The notes under the pieces are model-generated. The model was not told the DNA's origin. It did not search any database and was given only the letters and a program-made list of their open reading frames with translations. The translations under genes were made by a program, and so were the position numbers. From assembly GCA_947628575.1 (NCBI GenBank), contig CANRAK010000006.1:1-27105 (forward strand): a stretch of 27,105 nt of DNA, in the 5' to 3' direction. Origin of the DNA: an uncultured Clostridia bacterium (lineage in GTDB: Bacteria > Bacillota > Clostridia > TANB77 > CAG-465). The number at the start of each line of letters is the position of its first letter. The stretch's first letter is position 1. Of the stretch, positions 8,135 to 15,088 are shown in pieces.

Positions 8135-9820
8135 TTATTTCTTTCTAAATAATCCAAATCCTTTGTTTTTCTTTGTATCTTCTCTAGTATAATGCTTTTC
8201 TTCTACCGTTACTTTTCCTTTCATTGGATAAATTGTATTTATTATTTTATCCAAATTTTCTTGGAAGTTTTCGGTAAAACTAGAAAACTTATTTGAATAT
8301 TTATATACCATTTCAACATATTTTCTGTAGTTATCTACATCAAATGGTAATATAAAATACTGTATCTTACTTGGATTGAATAGTTCATCAAACATTCTTA
8401 AGTCATAACTTGTATATGTAGCTATACCATCAATTATGTCTTTTGAAGATAGGCTACAATCAACATACTTATTTATAACTATCTTAATTTTATCCATTCC
8501 AATACCACGTTGTTTAAGCTCTCTTAAAAACATAGTTATTTGACTTACATTTAAAATATTCATATCCTGTACTATATATATGTCTTGAGCTAGTCTAAAA
8601 TAATCTAATGGTGTACTAAAATCTGCATCAATTAGTACAATACTGTTATTTTTCATTACTGTCTCGACAAGCAGATTAGGATTATATGATTTTCTATCTT
8701 CTCCTGGAACTGCTGTATATACACTAAGTTTATCATAAACTAATGGCTCATTTTTACCATTTGAAGCATATTTTAAACTCTCTCCTGCAATATTTCTTTT
8801 TCCTGTATTATCATAAGTATATATAGTGTATAAATCTCTTTTTCTAGTCATATCTACCATAGCTGTTTTTATCTTTTTCTTAGCTAGATATGTTCCTATT
8901 GCATTTATACAAAATGTAGTACCAACTTTAGGTGCTCCAACAAAGCATACTGTTTTTTTGTAGTCCTCTGGTACGTCATATACATGTTTAACAGTTACTT
9001 TCTCTGTTTCTTCAGTTATAACCTTAACCTCAGGAGCTTTTGGAGCAACGGTAGGTCTAGGCGCTTTTTCTATTTCATATCCACCATTATTTGTAGCTTT
9101 CTTTACTGGAGCTTGTTGAGGCTCTTGTGGAGCTTGTGGCTCTTCAGCTGGTGTATTCATAATATTTTTATATGATTCACTGTTTGCTGCTAAGTAATCT
9201 TTTACATCTTTAGGTAGATATTTTATTATAGTTCTCATTTGTTCAACTGTATATTGTGATACTACCCTATCAAATATTTCATTATATTTAGTAGTATCTC
9301 CGTTCAAATTAGTATAATATGAGATTATTCTTTTTATTTCTATCTCATTAACTTCATTTGAACCAAATACAGATTTAGCAGATAAATTATCTGTATAATA
9401 TGTTCTAGCTTCTTTTTTGGTAGTAGGTGAGTGTATAAGCTCACAAACTTTACCTTTTCTTCTTTCTGTTCCTGTAAGTGTACTGTATACACCTAGAGCA
9501 AATAGTTTTGCTAAGAAGTTATCTCCCAGAAATCTTCTTTCTGTAGTTATTAATATTAAATCTTTTGCTTCAAAAGTATTTGTTATTTTATCTATATATT
9601 GAAATATTTGTTTATCAGCCTCTGCATAGCTTTTAGTTGGCAATTTCTCTAAATCTTCACTTAATACAGCTCTGTCATAATCGCCCTTTTCTATTTCCTG
9701 CCTAAACTGGCCAAAATAGTATGCTATTTTATATTCCAATTTTTCATTGTATTTTTCTTCATAATACTTAACAATACTTTTTACAGTATCTTCACTACTT
9801 AATCCAAAAAGTACCTTCAT
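8135..9820 (-). CDS. CpaE-like SIMIBI ATPase with degenerate P-loop
   Basis: 561 residues in three parts. The N-terminal region (1-145) resembles the receiver-like domain of CpaE proteins, with DRAVLSEDLEKL and LILITTERR. Residues 220-275 are a Pro/Ala/Gln/Glu-rich linker. Residues 288-545 look like a MinD/ParA-type ATPase: P-loop VGAPKVGTTF (294-303), a Walker A'-like TAMVDMT (319-325) and Walker B SIVLIDAD (393-400). The P-loop keeps the signature lysine (Lys298) but has Thr301 where the usual GK lysine stands, so ATP hydrolysis is doubtful. The C-terminus is basic (KKNKGFGLFRKK). It lies directly upstream of ireB and downstream of a VirB2-like gene. Domain reading is by eye. A role in localising a pilus or secretion assembly is inference only. 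Confidence 0.7.
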   Translation of the reverse strand: MKVLFGLSSEDTVKSIVKYYEEKYNEKLEYKIAYYFGQFRQEIEKGDYDRAVLSEDLEKLPTKSYAEADKQIFQYIDKITNTFEAKDLILITTERRFLGDNFLAKLFALGVYSTLTGTERRKGKVCELIHSPTTKKEARTYYTDNLSAKSVFGSNEVNEIEIKRIISYYTNLNGDTTKYNEIFDRVVSQYTVEQMRTIIKYLPKDVKDYLAANSESYKNIMNTPAEEPQAPQEPQQAPVKKATNNGGYEIEKAPRPTVAPKAPEVKVITEETEKVTVKHVYDVPEDYKKTVCFVGAPKVGTTFCINAIGTYLAKKKIKTAMVDMTRKRDLYTIYTYDNTGKRNIAGESLKYASNGKNEPLVYDKLSVYTAVPGEDRKSYNPNLLVETVMKNNSIVLIDADFSTPLDYFRLAQDIYIVQDMNILNVSQITMFLRELKQRGIGMDKIKIVINKYVDCSLSSKDIIDGIATYTSYDLRMFDELFNPSKIQYFILPFDVDNYRKYVEMVYKYSNKFSSFTENFQENLDKIINTIYPMKGKVTVEEKHYTREDTKKNKGFGLFRKK

Positions 9821-9905
9821 ATTATCTATCCCTTCTACTCAATTAAATTTTAGGTTATATATTCAAGCAACAAAAATTAAATTTTCTTTTTGCACTTAAT
9901 AATTA

Positions 9906-9935
9906 AATTATAATCTGTATAATTTTTTACAGACA
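9906..9935 (-). repeat. AT-rich inverted repeats upstream of the CpaE-like gene
   Basis: CTGTA (9915-9919) and TACAG (9929-9933) face each other and overlap a TATAAT-like box. The same block contains CTGTATAATT, which recurs as CAGTATAATT at the promoter of the neighbouring VirB2-like gene (10322-10340). It may be a shared operator, or chance in AT-rich DNA. No confident -35 was found here. Confidence 0.3.
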
Positions 9936-9971
9936 CTTTTTAATATTTTTTATATGTTTAATACAATTATA

Positions 9972-10292
9972 TTAAACAATAAAGAATGCATATACTAATG
10001 GTAAACATTGAACTATTACCATAAATAAAGCTATACTTGTTACCATTTTTTGTCCAACTATTTTATCAGCTAAAATTTCTGAACCTGTAACATAATATTT
10101 ATATAATGCATAAATCATAAACAATGTTGCAAATGGCCATGAATATTTTTGTACCATTACTAAAACATTCAATCCACCATCTAAAACAGCATCATTAGTA
10201 ATAACATTTTCAGCTGCAAAAACAAGTTCATTAACTACAGCTAAAACAATTGATACTATAATTGATGATATTATAAATTTCTTATATTGCAT
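9972..10292 (-). CDS. Small membrane protein resembling TrbC/VirB2 pilin-like proteins
   Basis: 106 residues. An N-terminal hydrophobic segment (about 7-26) ending AFAAEN... looks like a signal peptide with cleavage after VFA. Two more hydrophobic segments follow (about 52-66 and 84-104), separated by a short polar loop (YKYYVTGSEILADKIVGQK). This is the plan of VirB2/TrbC type IV secretion pilins, but no sequence signature proves it. The ribosome site is GTGAGGT, 7 nt before the ATG. It precedes the CpaE-like ATPase gene by about 150 nt, and the pair may work together. No VirB4, VirB6 or relaxase gene is present in the window. Confidence 0.5.
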   Translation of the reverse strand: MQYKKFIISSIIVSIVLAVVNELVFAAENVITNDAVLDGGLNVLVMVQKYSWPFATLFMIYALYKYYVTGSEILADKIVGQKMVTSIALFMVIVQCLPLVYAFFIV

Positions 10293-10335
10293 AGTTTTAC
10301 CTCACTTATTCAAAAAACTAAAATTATACAGTATA

Positions 10336-10364
10336 ATTATATTATAAATATTATTAAATATCAA
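10336..10364 (-). promoter_or_regulatory. Promoter of the VirB2-like gene with operator-like palindrome
   Basis: TTGATA (10364-10359), 17 nt, TATAAT (10341-10336) on the minus strand. Just downstream, across the expected start site, lies the perfect palindrome TTATACAGTATAA (10324-10336), a plausible repressor site. Confidence 0.6.
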
Positions 10365-10404
10365 GTAATAGTTTAGAAAAACTTTGAAAAAGCTATAATT
10401 TACA

Positions 10405-10443
10405 TAAAAAAGGAATCAAAAGTAGTTATTTACTTTTGATTCT
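10405..10443 (-). terminator. Terminator of the split TauE/SafE operon
   Basis: Minus strand GAATCAAAAGTA and TACTTTTGATTC form a perfect 12-bp stem (10442-10431 with 10424-10413) with a 6-nt loop, followed by CTTTTTT. Confidence 0.9.
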
Positions 10444-10448
10444 AAGTC

Positions 10449-10586
10449 TTACATACTAAATTTTCTCTTCATTTTTCTAAGTCCTTTTTTACCCATTTTT
10501 AATACATCACAAAACATATCATTTTTCATTACACCAAGACATGTACCTGCAACAATTCCTATCATTGCTCCTTTTATAAAATCCAT
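10449..10586 (-). CDS. 45-residue YtxH-like small protein
   Basis: Short open frame with the sequence pattern MDFIKGAMIGIVAGTCLGVM, then a basic tail GKKGLRKMKRKFSM. The N-terminal half is a Gly/Ala-rich hydrophobic segment, the C-terminal half strongly basic, as in small YtxH-type envelope proteins; the assignment is loose. AAGGAG lies 9-10 nt before the ATG. It starts one base after the stop of the second TauE/SafE half-gene and ends just before a strong terminator, so it is the last gene of that operon. Confidence 0.7.
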   Translation of the reverse strand: MDFIKGAMIGIVAGTCLGVMKNDMFCDVLKMGKKGLRKMKRKFSM

Positions 10587-10587
10587 A

Positions 10588-10977
10588 TTAATTATCTCCT
10601 TTCTTAGAAATATTTTTATCTTTTTTTATAGCTAATAAACTAGAAATTATTTCATATATTCCAATTATTAGCATGAAAAAATAGAAATATTTTTTTAATT
10701 TTTCTTCGTCAATATAATTATTAATATACAGTCCTATTGCACATCCTATTAATATAAAAAAGAGTGTTTTAAAATACTGTTTATTTAGTATTTTTTCTTT
10801 TTTAAAATTCTTAAAAAATATTACTATTCCTACTGCAATAAAAAACAATAAATTATATGTTCTTGCCTGGTTTGTATCTAATAAATTAAATAGAAATGCT
10901 AATATTATAAATGATGAGCCACCACCTATTCCAATACCAGATAAATATGAAGCTATAGATGCAATTATATATATCAT
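10588..10977 (-). CDS. TauE/SafE-type (TSUP) transporter, half-length protein 2
   Basis: 129 residues, almost wholly hydrophobic with about four membrane segments. The start IIASIASYLSGIGIGGGSSFIILAFLF carries the Gly-rich motif seen at the head of each TauE/SafE repeat. Full-length members (about 250 residues) have two such halves in one chain; here each half has its own gene. An ATG four codons earlier (10989) lies before the GGAGG site, so the ATG at 10977 is the start. It overlaps the TGA of the first half-gene as ATGA, indicating tight coupling and probably a 1:1 heterodimer. TSUP proteins move sulfite, sulfonates or similar anions; the substrate here is unknown. Confidence 0.78.
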   Translation of the reverse strand: MIYIIASIASYLSGIGIGGGSSFIILAFLFNLLDTNQARTYNLLFFIAVGIVIFFKNFKKEKILNKQYFKTLFFILIGCAIGLYINNYIDEEKLKKYFYFFMLIIGIYEIISSLLAIKKDKNISKKGDN

Positions 10978-11327
10978 TTTAACCTCCATAGACTATAACT
11001 TGTTAACGCAACTAAAAAAATACCAGAAATTAAATTTAAAATATTTCCGTTCATTTTCTTCATAGTCTTATTACCTAAATATCCAAATATTAAAGATATG
11101 GCTATCAGTATAATACACTGTAATATATTAATTTTTATTTTTAATAAATAGTAGATAAATGTTGGTATTGATACAAGTGGCATTATACTTAGTGAAAACT
11201 CCCTTGAAAATTTAGTATCTTTTTTCAAAATGTATACTAAATAAAAAACTAGTATTTGCCCTGCACCTGTTGAAAATAGTCCATTTAAAGTACCTATTAT
11301 AATATAAAATATTATGTCCATAAACAT
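10974..11327 (-). CDS. TauE/SafE-type (TSUP) transporter, half-length protein 1
   Basis: About 117 residues with about four membrane segments. The N-terminus IIIGTLNGLFSTGAGQILVFYLVY has the Gly-rich repeat motif of TauE/SafE, followed by REFSLSIMPLVSIPTFIYYLL, also usual for the family. It ends in ATGA shared with the second half-gene. The start is uncertain: ATG at 11327 and 11321 and a TTG at 11348 are in frame, none with a clear ribosome site, and the TTG lies in the U-tract of the hflX terminator. No promoter was found, so expression may rely on read-through from hflX. Confidence 0.72.
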   Translation of the reverse strand: MFMDIIFYIIIGTLNGLFSTGAGQILVFYLVYILKKDTKFSREFSLSIMPLVSIPTFIYYLLKIKINILQCIILIAISLIFGYLGNKTMKKMNGNILNLISGIFLVALTSYSLWRLK

Positions 11328-11345
11328 ATTATTTGCAATTTTTTG

Positions 11346-11383
11346 CAAAAAAATTATAGAAAAAGTACTATTGTACCTTTTCT
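11346..11383 (-). terminator. Terminator of hflX, overlapping its stop codon
   Basis: Minus strand AGAAAAGGTAC, loop AATA, GTACTTTTTCT: an 11-bp stem (one G-T pair) followed by ATAATTTTTTT. The TAG stop of hflX lies within the hairpin. Confidence 0.8.
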
Positions 11384-12639
11384 ATAACATATTCTTTATA
11401 TTTATTGTATTGTGCTTCTCTACACTCTACTGTAAGTATAGTGCCTTTTTCAACATATTCAGTATCTATTACATTTGTATGCTCATTTAAGTATGATACT
11501 ATACTTCCTTGTGAAAATGGAATTAGCATTTTACATTTTACATATTTGCTATATAAATTTTTAATTATAAGCTCTATTAGCTCATCCATTCCTCTTTTTT
11601 CTTTAATAGATAAATAAATTTCGTTTTCATCTACTAAAGGTAGTTTTTCAAGCATAAGCTCAGATTTATTATATACATAAATTACAGGAATATCTGCTGC
11701 TCCTATCTTTTCTAATGTCTCTTTTGTAACTTGCATTTGTGAGTCAAAAGAAGGGTCAGAGTAGTCTATTACTTCTATTAATAAATCTGCATTTTTAATT
11801 TCTTCAAGAGTTGACCTAAATGCTTTTATTAAGTCATGTGGTAGTTCACTAATAAATCCTACTGTATCAGATAATAGAAACTTTCTGTTATCATCTAGTT
11901 CTATTTTTCTTACAGATGTTTCAAGTGTTGCAAACAACATATCTTCTTCTAATACTCTTTTATCCACATCTTTAACAAATCTATCCACCATGTAGTTCAT
12001 AAGACTTGATTTTCCAGCATTTGTATACCCTACTAGTGATACAAGTGGTATGTCTGATTCTTCTCTTTTCTTTCTTTGTACTTCTCTATCTTTAGATAAT
12101 TCTTCTAACTCTTTTCTAAGCTCAGTAAGTTTTTCTTCTATTCGTCTTCTATCTAGTTCTAGCTTTTTCTCACCAGAACCTTTATTGCTAAGTCCTGATG
12201 CACCACCTTGTCTTCCAAGTGAAGAATGAAGTCCTACAAGTCTTGGCAGCATATACTGAAGCTTTGCAACTTCAACTTGTAGTTTTGCCTCTTTAGTTCT
12301 TGCTCTTTTAGAAAATATTTCTAGAATTAAAGATGTTCTATCTAGTATTGGGCAATCTATTATTTTTTGTAAATTTCTAAGTTGAGTATGAGATAATTCA
12401 TTATTAAAGATAACAACATCAACACCTAATTCTTTTGCTATAATACCAATCTCCTCTGCTTTACCTTTTCCAAGATAAAGTGGCTTATTTACCTCATATA
12501 AATTTTGTATTTGTCTATCTACAACTTCTATATTACAAGCGTTAACTAGATTTTCCAGCTCATCCATCGACTTAGAAAAATCTTCTTTATAATCTATGTT
12601 AACACCAACAATTAATGCCTTTTCTTTTTCTTCTGTCAT
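11368..12639 (-). CDS. hflX: Ribosome-associated GTPase HflX
   Basis: 423 residues. The N-terminal HflX domain includes LYLGKGKAEEI and DVVIFNNELSHTQLRNLQ, then RTSLILEIFSKRARTKEAKLQVELAK-type sequence and the Gly-rich GLHSSLGRQGGASG loop. A coiled-coil stretch (about 160-195) precedes the G domain: G1 GYTNAGKSS (204-212), switch II DTVGF (258-262) and G4 NKSE (324-327). G4 has Glu in place of the usual Asp of NKxD, a conservative change that could weaken guanine selectivity. HflX splits stalled or hibernating ribosomes in stress. Ribosome site AGGTGAT before the ATG. Confidence 0.95.
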   Translation of the reverse strand: MTEEKEKALIVGVNIDYKEDFSKSMDELENLVNACNIEVVDRQIQNLYEVNKPLYLGKGKAEEIGIIAKELGVDVVIFNNELSHTQLRNLQKIIDCPILDRTSLILEIFSKRARTKEAKLQVEVAKLQYMLPRLVGLHSSLGRQGGASGLSNKGSGEKKLELDRRRIEEKLTELRKELEELSKDREVQRKKREESDIPLVSLVGYTNAGKSSLMNYMVDRFVKDVDKRVLEEDMLFATLETSVRKIELDDNRKFLLSDTVGFISELPHDLIKAFRSTLEEIKNADLLIEVIDYSDPSFDSQMQVTKETLEKIGAADIPVIYVYNKSELMLEKLPLVDENEIYLSIKEKRGMDELIELIIKNLYSKYVKCKMLIPFSQGSIVSYLNEHTNVIDTEYVEKGTILTVECREAQYNKYKEYVIEKVQ

Positions 12640-12655
12640 AATATCACCTGGTAAA

Positions 12656-12664
12656 ATTATAACA
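12656..12664 (-). promoter_or_regulatory. Extended -10 promoter of hflX
   Basis: TGTTATAAT on the minus strand, 17 nt before the ATG and directly after the cpsB terminator. The -35 region is only T-rich (TTTTAC at 17 nt), so the extended TG likely compensates. Confidence 0.5.
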
Positions 12665-12670
12665 TAGAAA

Positions 12671-12707
12671 AATAAAAAGTAAAAGTTTATAATAGCTTTT
12701 ACTTTTT
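12671..12707 (-). terminator. Terminator of cpsB, overlapping its stop codon
   Basis: Minus strand AAAAAGTAAAAG and CTTTTACTTTTT form a perfect 12-bp stem (12707-12696 with 12685-12674) with a 10-nt loop and a T-rich tail. The cpsB TAA lies in the first arm. Confidence 0.75.
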
Positions 12708-13448
12708 AATATTTGGATATATGATATCTATTTTTTCATTATTTAGTACTTTATTTGGATTTTCTACTAAAATATCACTAATGATTTTTTCATCCTTTAT
12801 AACTTTCTTTATCTTTTCAATATATTTATTGTAATTCTCATATACAGAAGTACTATGTGAATCACTACCTAATAAATGTACCATATTGTATTTTAGCATT
12901 TTTTTAATATTCTTTTTGGCATGTCTTCCATATTTACCACCTATGCTTGCAATATTTGATTGCATTAGAACTCCTGCTTCTATTAATTTTACTATTGTAT
13001 TTATATCTTCGCTTACAAATTCATATCTTTCAGGATGTGCTAAGATAGGTACATATCCTGCATCTTGCAACCTATTAAATTCATCATATACATTAAGAGG
13101 TATTACCTTAGTAAATAGTGGTAACTCTACTAAAATATATTTAGAATTAGCAAGTGTACATATCTTTTTTTCCTGTATTAGCTCTAAAATATTGTTTGTA
13201 AAGAAAACTTCATTTCCTGGATAAATTTGTAAGTCTACATTTTCTTCTTTTAGCTTTTCATTTAGTTCATTAATTTTTTGCATATACTCATTATTTTCGG
13301 TTTCATTATCATGAATTATATAATGTGATGTTGCAAATATAGCATTATATCCACACTCTTTAGCAAGTCTTCCCATTTCAATAGATATATCAATACTTTT
13401 TGAGCCATCATCAACTTTTGGAATAATGTGACAGTGCATATCTATCAT
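12699..13448 (-). CDS. cpsB: CpsB/YwqE-type PHP-domain tyrosine phosphatase
   Basis: Manganese-dependent protein-tyrosine phosphatase of 249 residues that resets the CpsC/CpsD bacterial tyrosine kinase. PHP metal ligands are visible: HCH at residues 5-7 in MIDMHCHIIPKVDDGS, His42 in ATSHY, Glu in YPGNEVF, His in ILAHPERY and Asp/His in LLGSDSHS. Ribosome site AGGGGAAA before the ATG. It lies downstream of cpsC-cpsD but behind a hairpin terminator, so it may be less abundant than the kinase. No glycosyltransferase or flippase gene follows. Confidence 0.92.
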   Translation of the reverse strand: MIDMHCHIIPKVDDGSKSIDISIEMGRLAKECGYNAIFATSHYIIHDNETENNEYMQKINELNEKLKEENVDLQIYPGNEVFFTNNILELIQEKKICTLANSKYILVELPLFTKVIPLNVYDEFNRLQDAGYVPILAHPERYEFVSEDINTIVKLIEAGVLMQSNIASIGGKYGRHAKKNIKKMLKYNMVHLLGSDSHSTSVYENYNKYIEKIKKVIKDEKIISDILVENPNKVLNNEKIDIIYPNIKK

Positions 13449-13463
13449 ATAATTTCCCCTTTC

Positions 13464-13499
13464 AAAAAAATAAAGTAAATATTTCTACTTACTTTATTT
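13464..13499 (-). terminator. Terminator between cpsD and cpsB
   Basis: Minus strand AAATAAAGTAA and TTACTTTATTT (13499-13489 with 13478-13468) make a perfect 11-bp AT-rich stem ending in TTTTTTT. Being AT-rich it may terminate only partly, which would set the phosphatase level below the kinase level. Confidence 0.7.
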
Positions 13500-13516
13500 A
13501 ATTATATCATATAAAA

Positions 13517-14236
13517 TTAATCTACTACATATTTTTGATAAGATTTTGAATATTCTTTTCTTCTTTCAGTTGATACTTGATTTAATATTACACCAGATAT
13601 CTTACCACCGATTGCTTCAATAGATTTCTTTGTATTTAATAATAGCTCTTTTTTTGTTTTTCTAGAACAAGCTACTAAGAACATGTGGTCTACTTTTTTA
13701 GCAAATAATAACGCATCAGCTATTATAGATGCTGGTGGTGTATCAATTATAATTAAATCAAATTCTTTCTTTAATAGGTCTAATAGAAAATCTATATTAG
13801 CAGTACCTAATAATTCAGATGGATTAAATGGTACTGGACCAGATGTTAATAAATAAACATTATTTACTTCTGTATCTTGTATTTTTATTGTAAGTTCTTC
13901 TACTATTTTAGGAATATCTTCTTCTTTTACTTCTCCCCTTAATTCTTTAAGTAGGTCAGATAATCCTGCTCTGTTAGATTTTCTAAATATTCTGTGTTGT
14001 CTACCTTTTCTTAAATCTGCATCAATAATTAATACTTTTTTACCATATTGAGCACAAGAAATAGCTAAATTAGAACAAACCCAGCTTTTTCCTTCTCCAG
14101 AATTTGAACTAGTTAAGCAAATTACTTTACTTTCATCATTTTCAAATAAGTAAAAAAGATTAGTTCTAAATAATCTAAAAGATTCTGATATAGGTGAACG
14201 TGGAAAATCATTCACAATTATCTCGCTTCTTTCCAT
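13517..14236 (-). CDS. cpsD: CpsD/CapB-type autophosphorylating tyrosine kinase
   Basis: Bacterial tyrosine kinase of 239 residues, the cytoplasmic half of the two-part Gram-positive BY-kinase. The N-terminus has the RSPISESFRLFRTNL helix that packs between subunits. Walker A is SSNSGEGKSW (43-52), Walker A' VLIIDADLRKG (68-78) and Walker B LIIIDTPP (161-168). The C-terminal tail has three tyrosines (229, 233, 236), the expected autophosphorylation cluster. GGAGGTA precedes the ATG. The start overlaps the end of cpsC by 19 bases, so translation is coupled. It probably controls exopolysaccharide chain length, though the polymer genes are elsewhere. Confidence 0.94.
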   Translation of the reverse strand: MERSEIIVNDFPRSPISESFRLFRTNLFYLFENDESKVICLTSSNSGEGKSWVCSNLAISCAQYGKKVLIIDADLRKGRQHRIFRKSNRAGLSDLLKELRGEVKEEDIPKIVEELTIKIQDTEVNNVYLLTSGPVPFNPSELLGTANIDFLLDLLKKEFDLIIIDTPPASIIADALLFAKKVDHMFLVACSRKTKKELLLNTKKSIEAIGGKISGVILNQVSTERRKEYSKSYQKYVVD

Positions 14237-14961
14237 TTAAAAATACCTCCTTTATCATCATCTTCAACTTTTGGTATAGCAACTATAACTGGTATATTTA
14301 GTAAATTTTCAATATCTTTTTCTTCTTTAACTGTATCATCAAAGTATACAATTAAGAAAATTACACCAGAAGATAAGAATAAACCTATTATACCAAATAA
14401 TAATATGTTCTTAACAGTTCCTACATTATATGGTGTTTCACTAGGTTCAGCTATATCAATTACAGATAAGTTATCTATTTTAAATACCTCATTTACTTTT
14501 TCTCTAAACACTTCTGCTAGTGAGTTAGCTATATCTGCACTTAAATTAGGATCTGGATTAGATACAGTTATTTCAATTAACTCTGTATCATCCTTAGATG
14601 TTACTGTTACATTAGATGTAAATTCAGATATAGTAGTATCAAGACCTAATGAATTAATAACTTCTTTTGCAATAGTTTTACTTTTTATTATTTCACTATA
14701 AGTTGAAACTAAGTTTGAGTTAAGTGTTATATCACTTTGTGTTATTGCTTGACTATCATTAACAGTATTCTCTTTAGAAATATTGTCTTTTTCATCTGTA
14801 GATTTTGACAAAACAAAAGTTGTACTTGATTTATACATTGGAACTACTACAAATTTAGAATATAGTAATCCAGCTAGTGCACATACTACAACTGAAATAA
14901 CAATATATTTAATTCTTTTTTTTAGAGCATATAATACTTCAATTATATCTAACTCTTCCAT
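14218..14961 (-). CDS. cpsC: CpsC/YveK-type Wzz-domain polysaccharide co-polymerase and kinase activator
   Basis: 247 residues with two membrane segments (about 18-38 and 174-200) around an extracellular Wzz domain, here with VPMYKSSTTFVLSKS near the first segment. A Pro-rich stretch, DIAEPSETPYNVG, stands before the second segment as in other co-polymerases. The short cytoplasmic C-terminus (EDDDKGGIFKWKEAR) is where CpsD is activated in this class. Ribosome site AGGGAGG before the ATG; a strong promoter lies at 14991-15019. First gene of the cpsC-cpsD-(cpsB) unit. Confidence 0.92.
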   Translation of the reverse strand: MEELDIIEVLYALKKRIKYIVISVVVCALAGLLYSKFVVVPMYKSSTTFVLSKSTDEKDNISKENTVNDSQAITQSDITLNSNLVSTYSEIIKSKTIAKEVINSLGLDTTISEFTSNVTVTSKDDTELIEITVSNPDPNLSADIANSLAEVFREKVNEVFKIDNLSVIDIAEPSETPYNVGTVKNILLFGIIGLFLSSGVIFLIVYFDDTVKEEKDIENLLNIPVIVAIPKVEDDDKGGIFKWKEAR

Positions 14962-14990
14962 TTTTTCCTCCCTTTAAAACACATACTCCA

Positions 14991-15019
14991 ATTATAACAT
15001 ACATTACATAAAATTGCAA
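14991..15019 (-). promoter_or_regulatory. Promoter of cpsC-cpsD
   Basis: TTGCAA (15019-15014), 17 nt, TATAAT (14996-14991) on the minus strand, with a TG-extended -10 (TGTTATAAT). Confidence 0.75.
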
Positions 15020-15054
15020 TATTATTTTAATCTTTTTTTATTCTTTAAACAAAT

Positions 15055-15082
15055 AAGGATGTTTATATAAATAAACACCCTT
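15055..15082 (-). terminator. Hairpin after fprA
   Basis: Minus strand AAGGGTGTTTAT and ATAAACATCCTT form a 12-bp stem (one G-T pair) with a 4-nt loop, 6 nt after the fprA stop. The U-tract is weak (ATTTGTTT), so termination may be incomplete. Confidence 0.6.
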
Positions 15083-15088
15083 CTATTA

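Noticed and set aside
9955..9978. Inverted repeat TGTTTAAT/ATTAAACA as terminator of the VirB2-like gene
   Set aside because: The stem is 8 bp of mostly A-T pairs and no T-run follows on the minus strand, so termination is not supported.
9972..10292. A full type IV secretion or conjugation system
   Set aside because: Only a VirB2-like small protein and a CpaE-like ATPase are present; no VirB4, VirD4, VirB6, relaxase or integrase gene is in the window.
12886..13224. A 112-codon rightward reading frame
   Set aside because: Antisense to cpsB, which carries all PHP metal motifs; no ribosome site.
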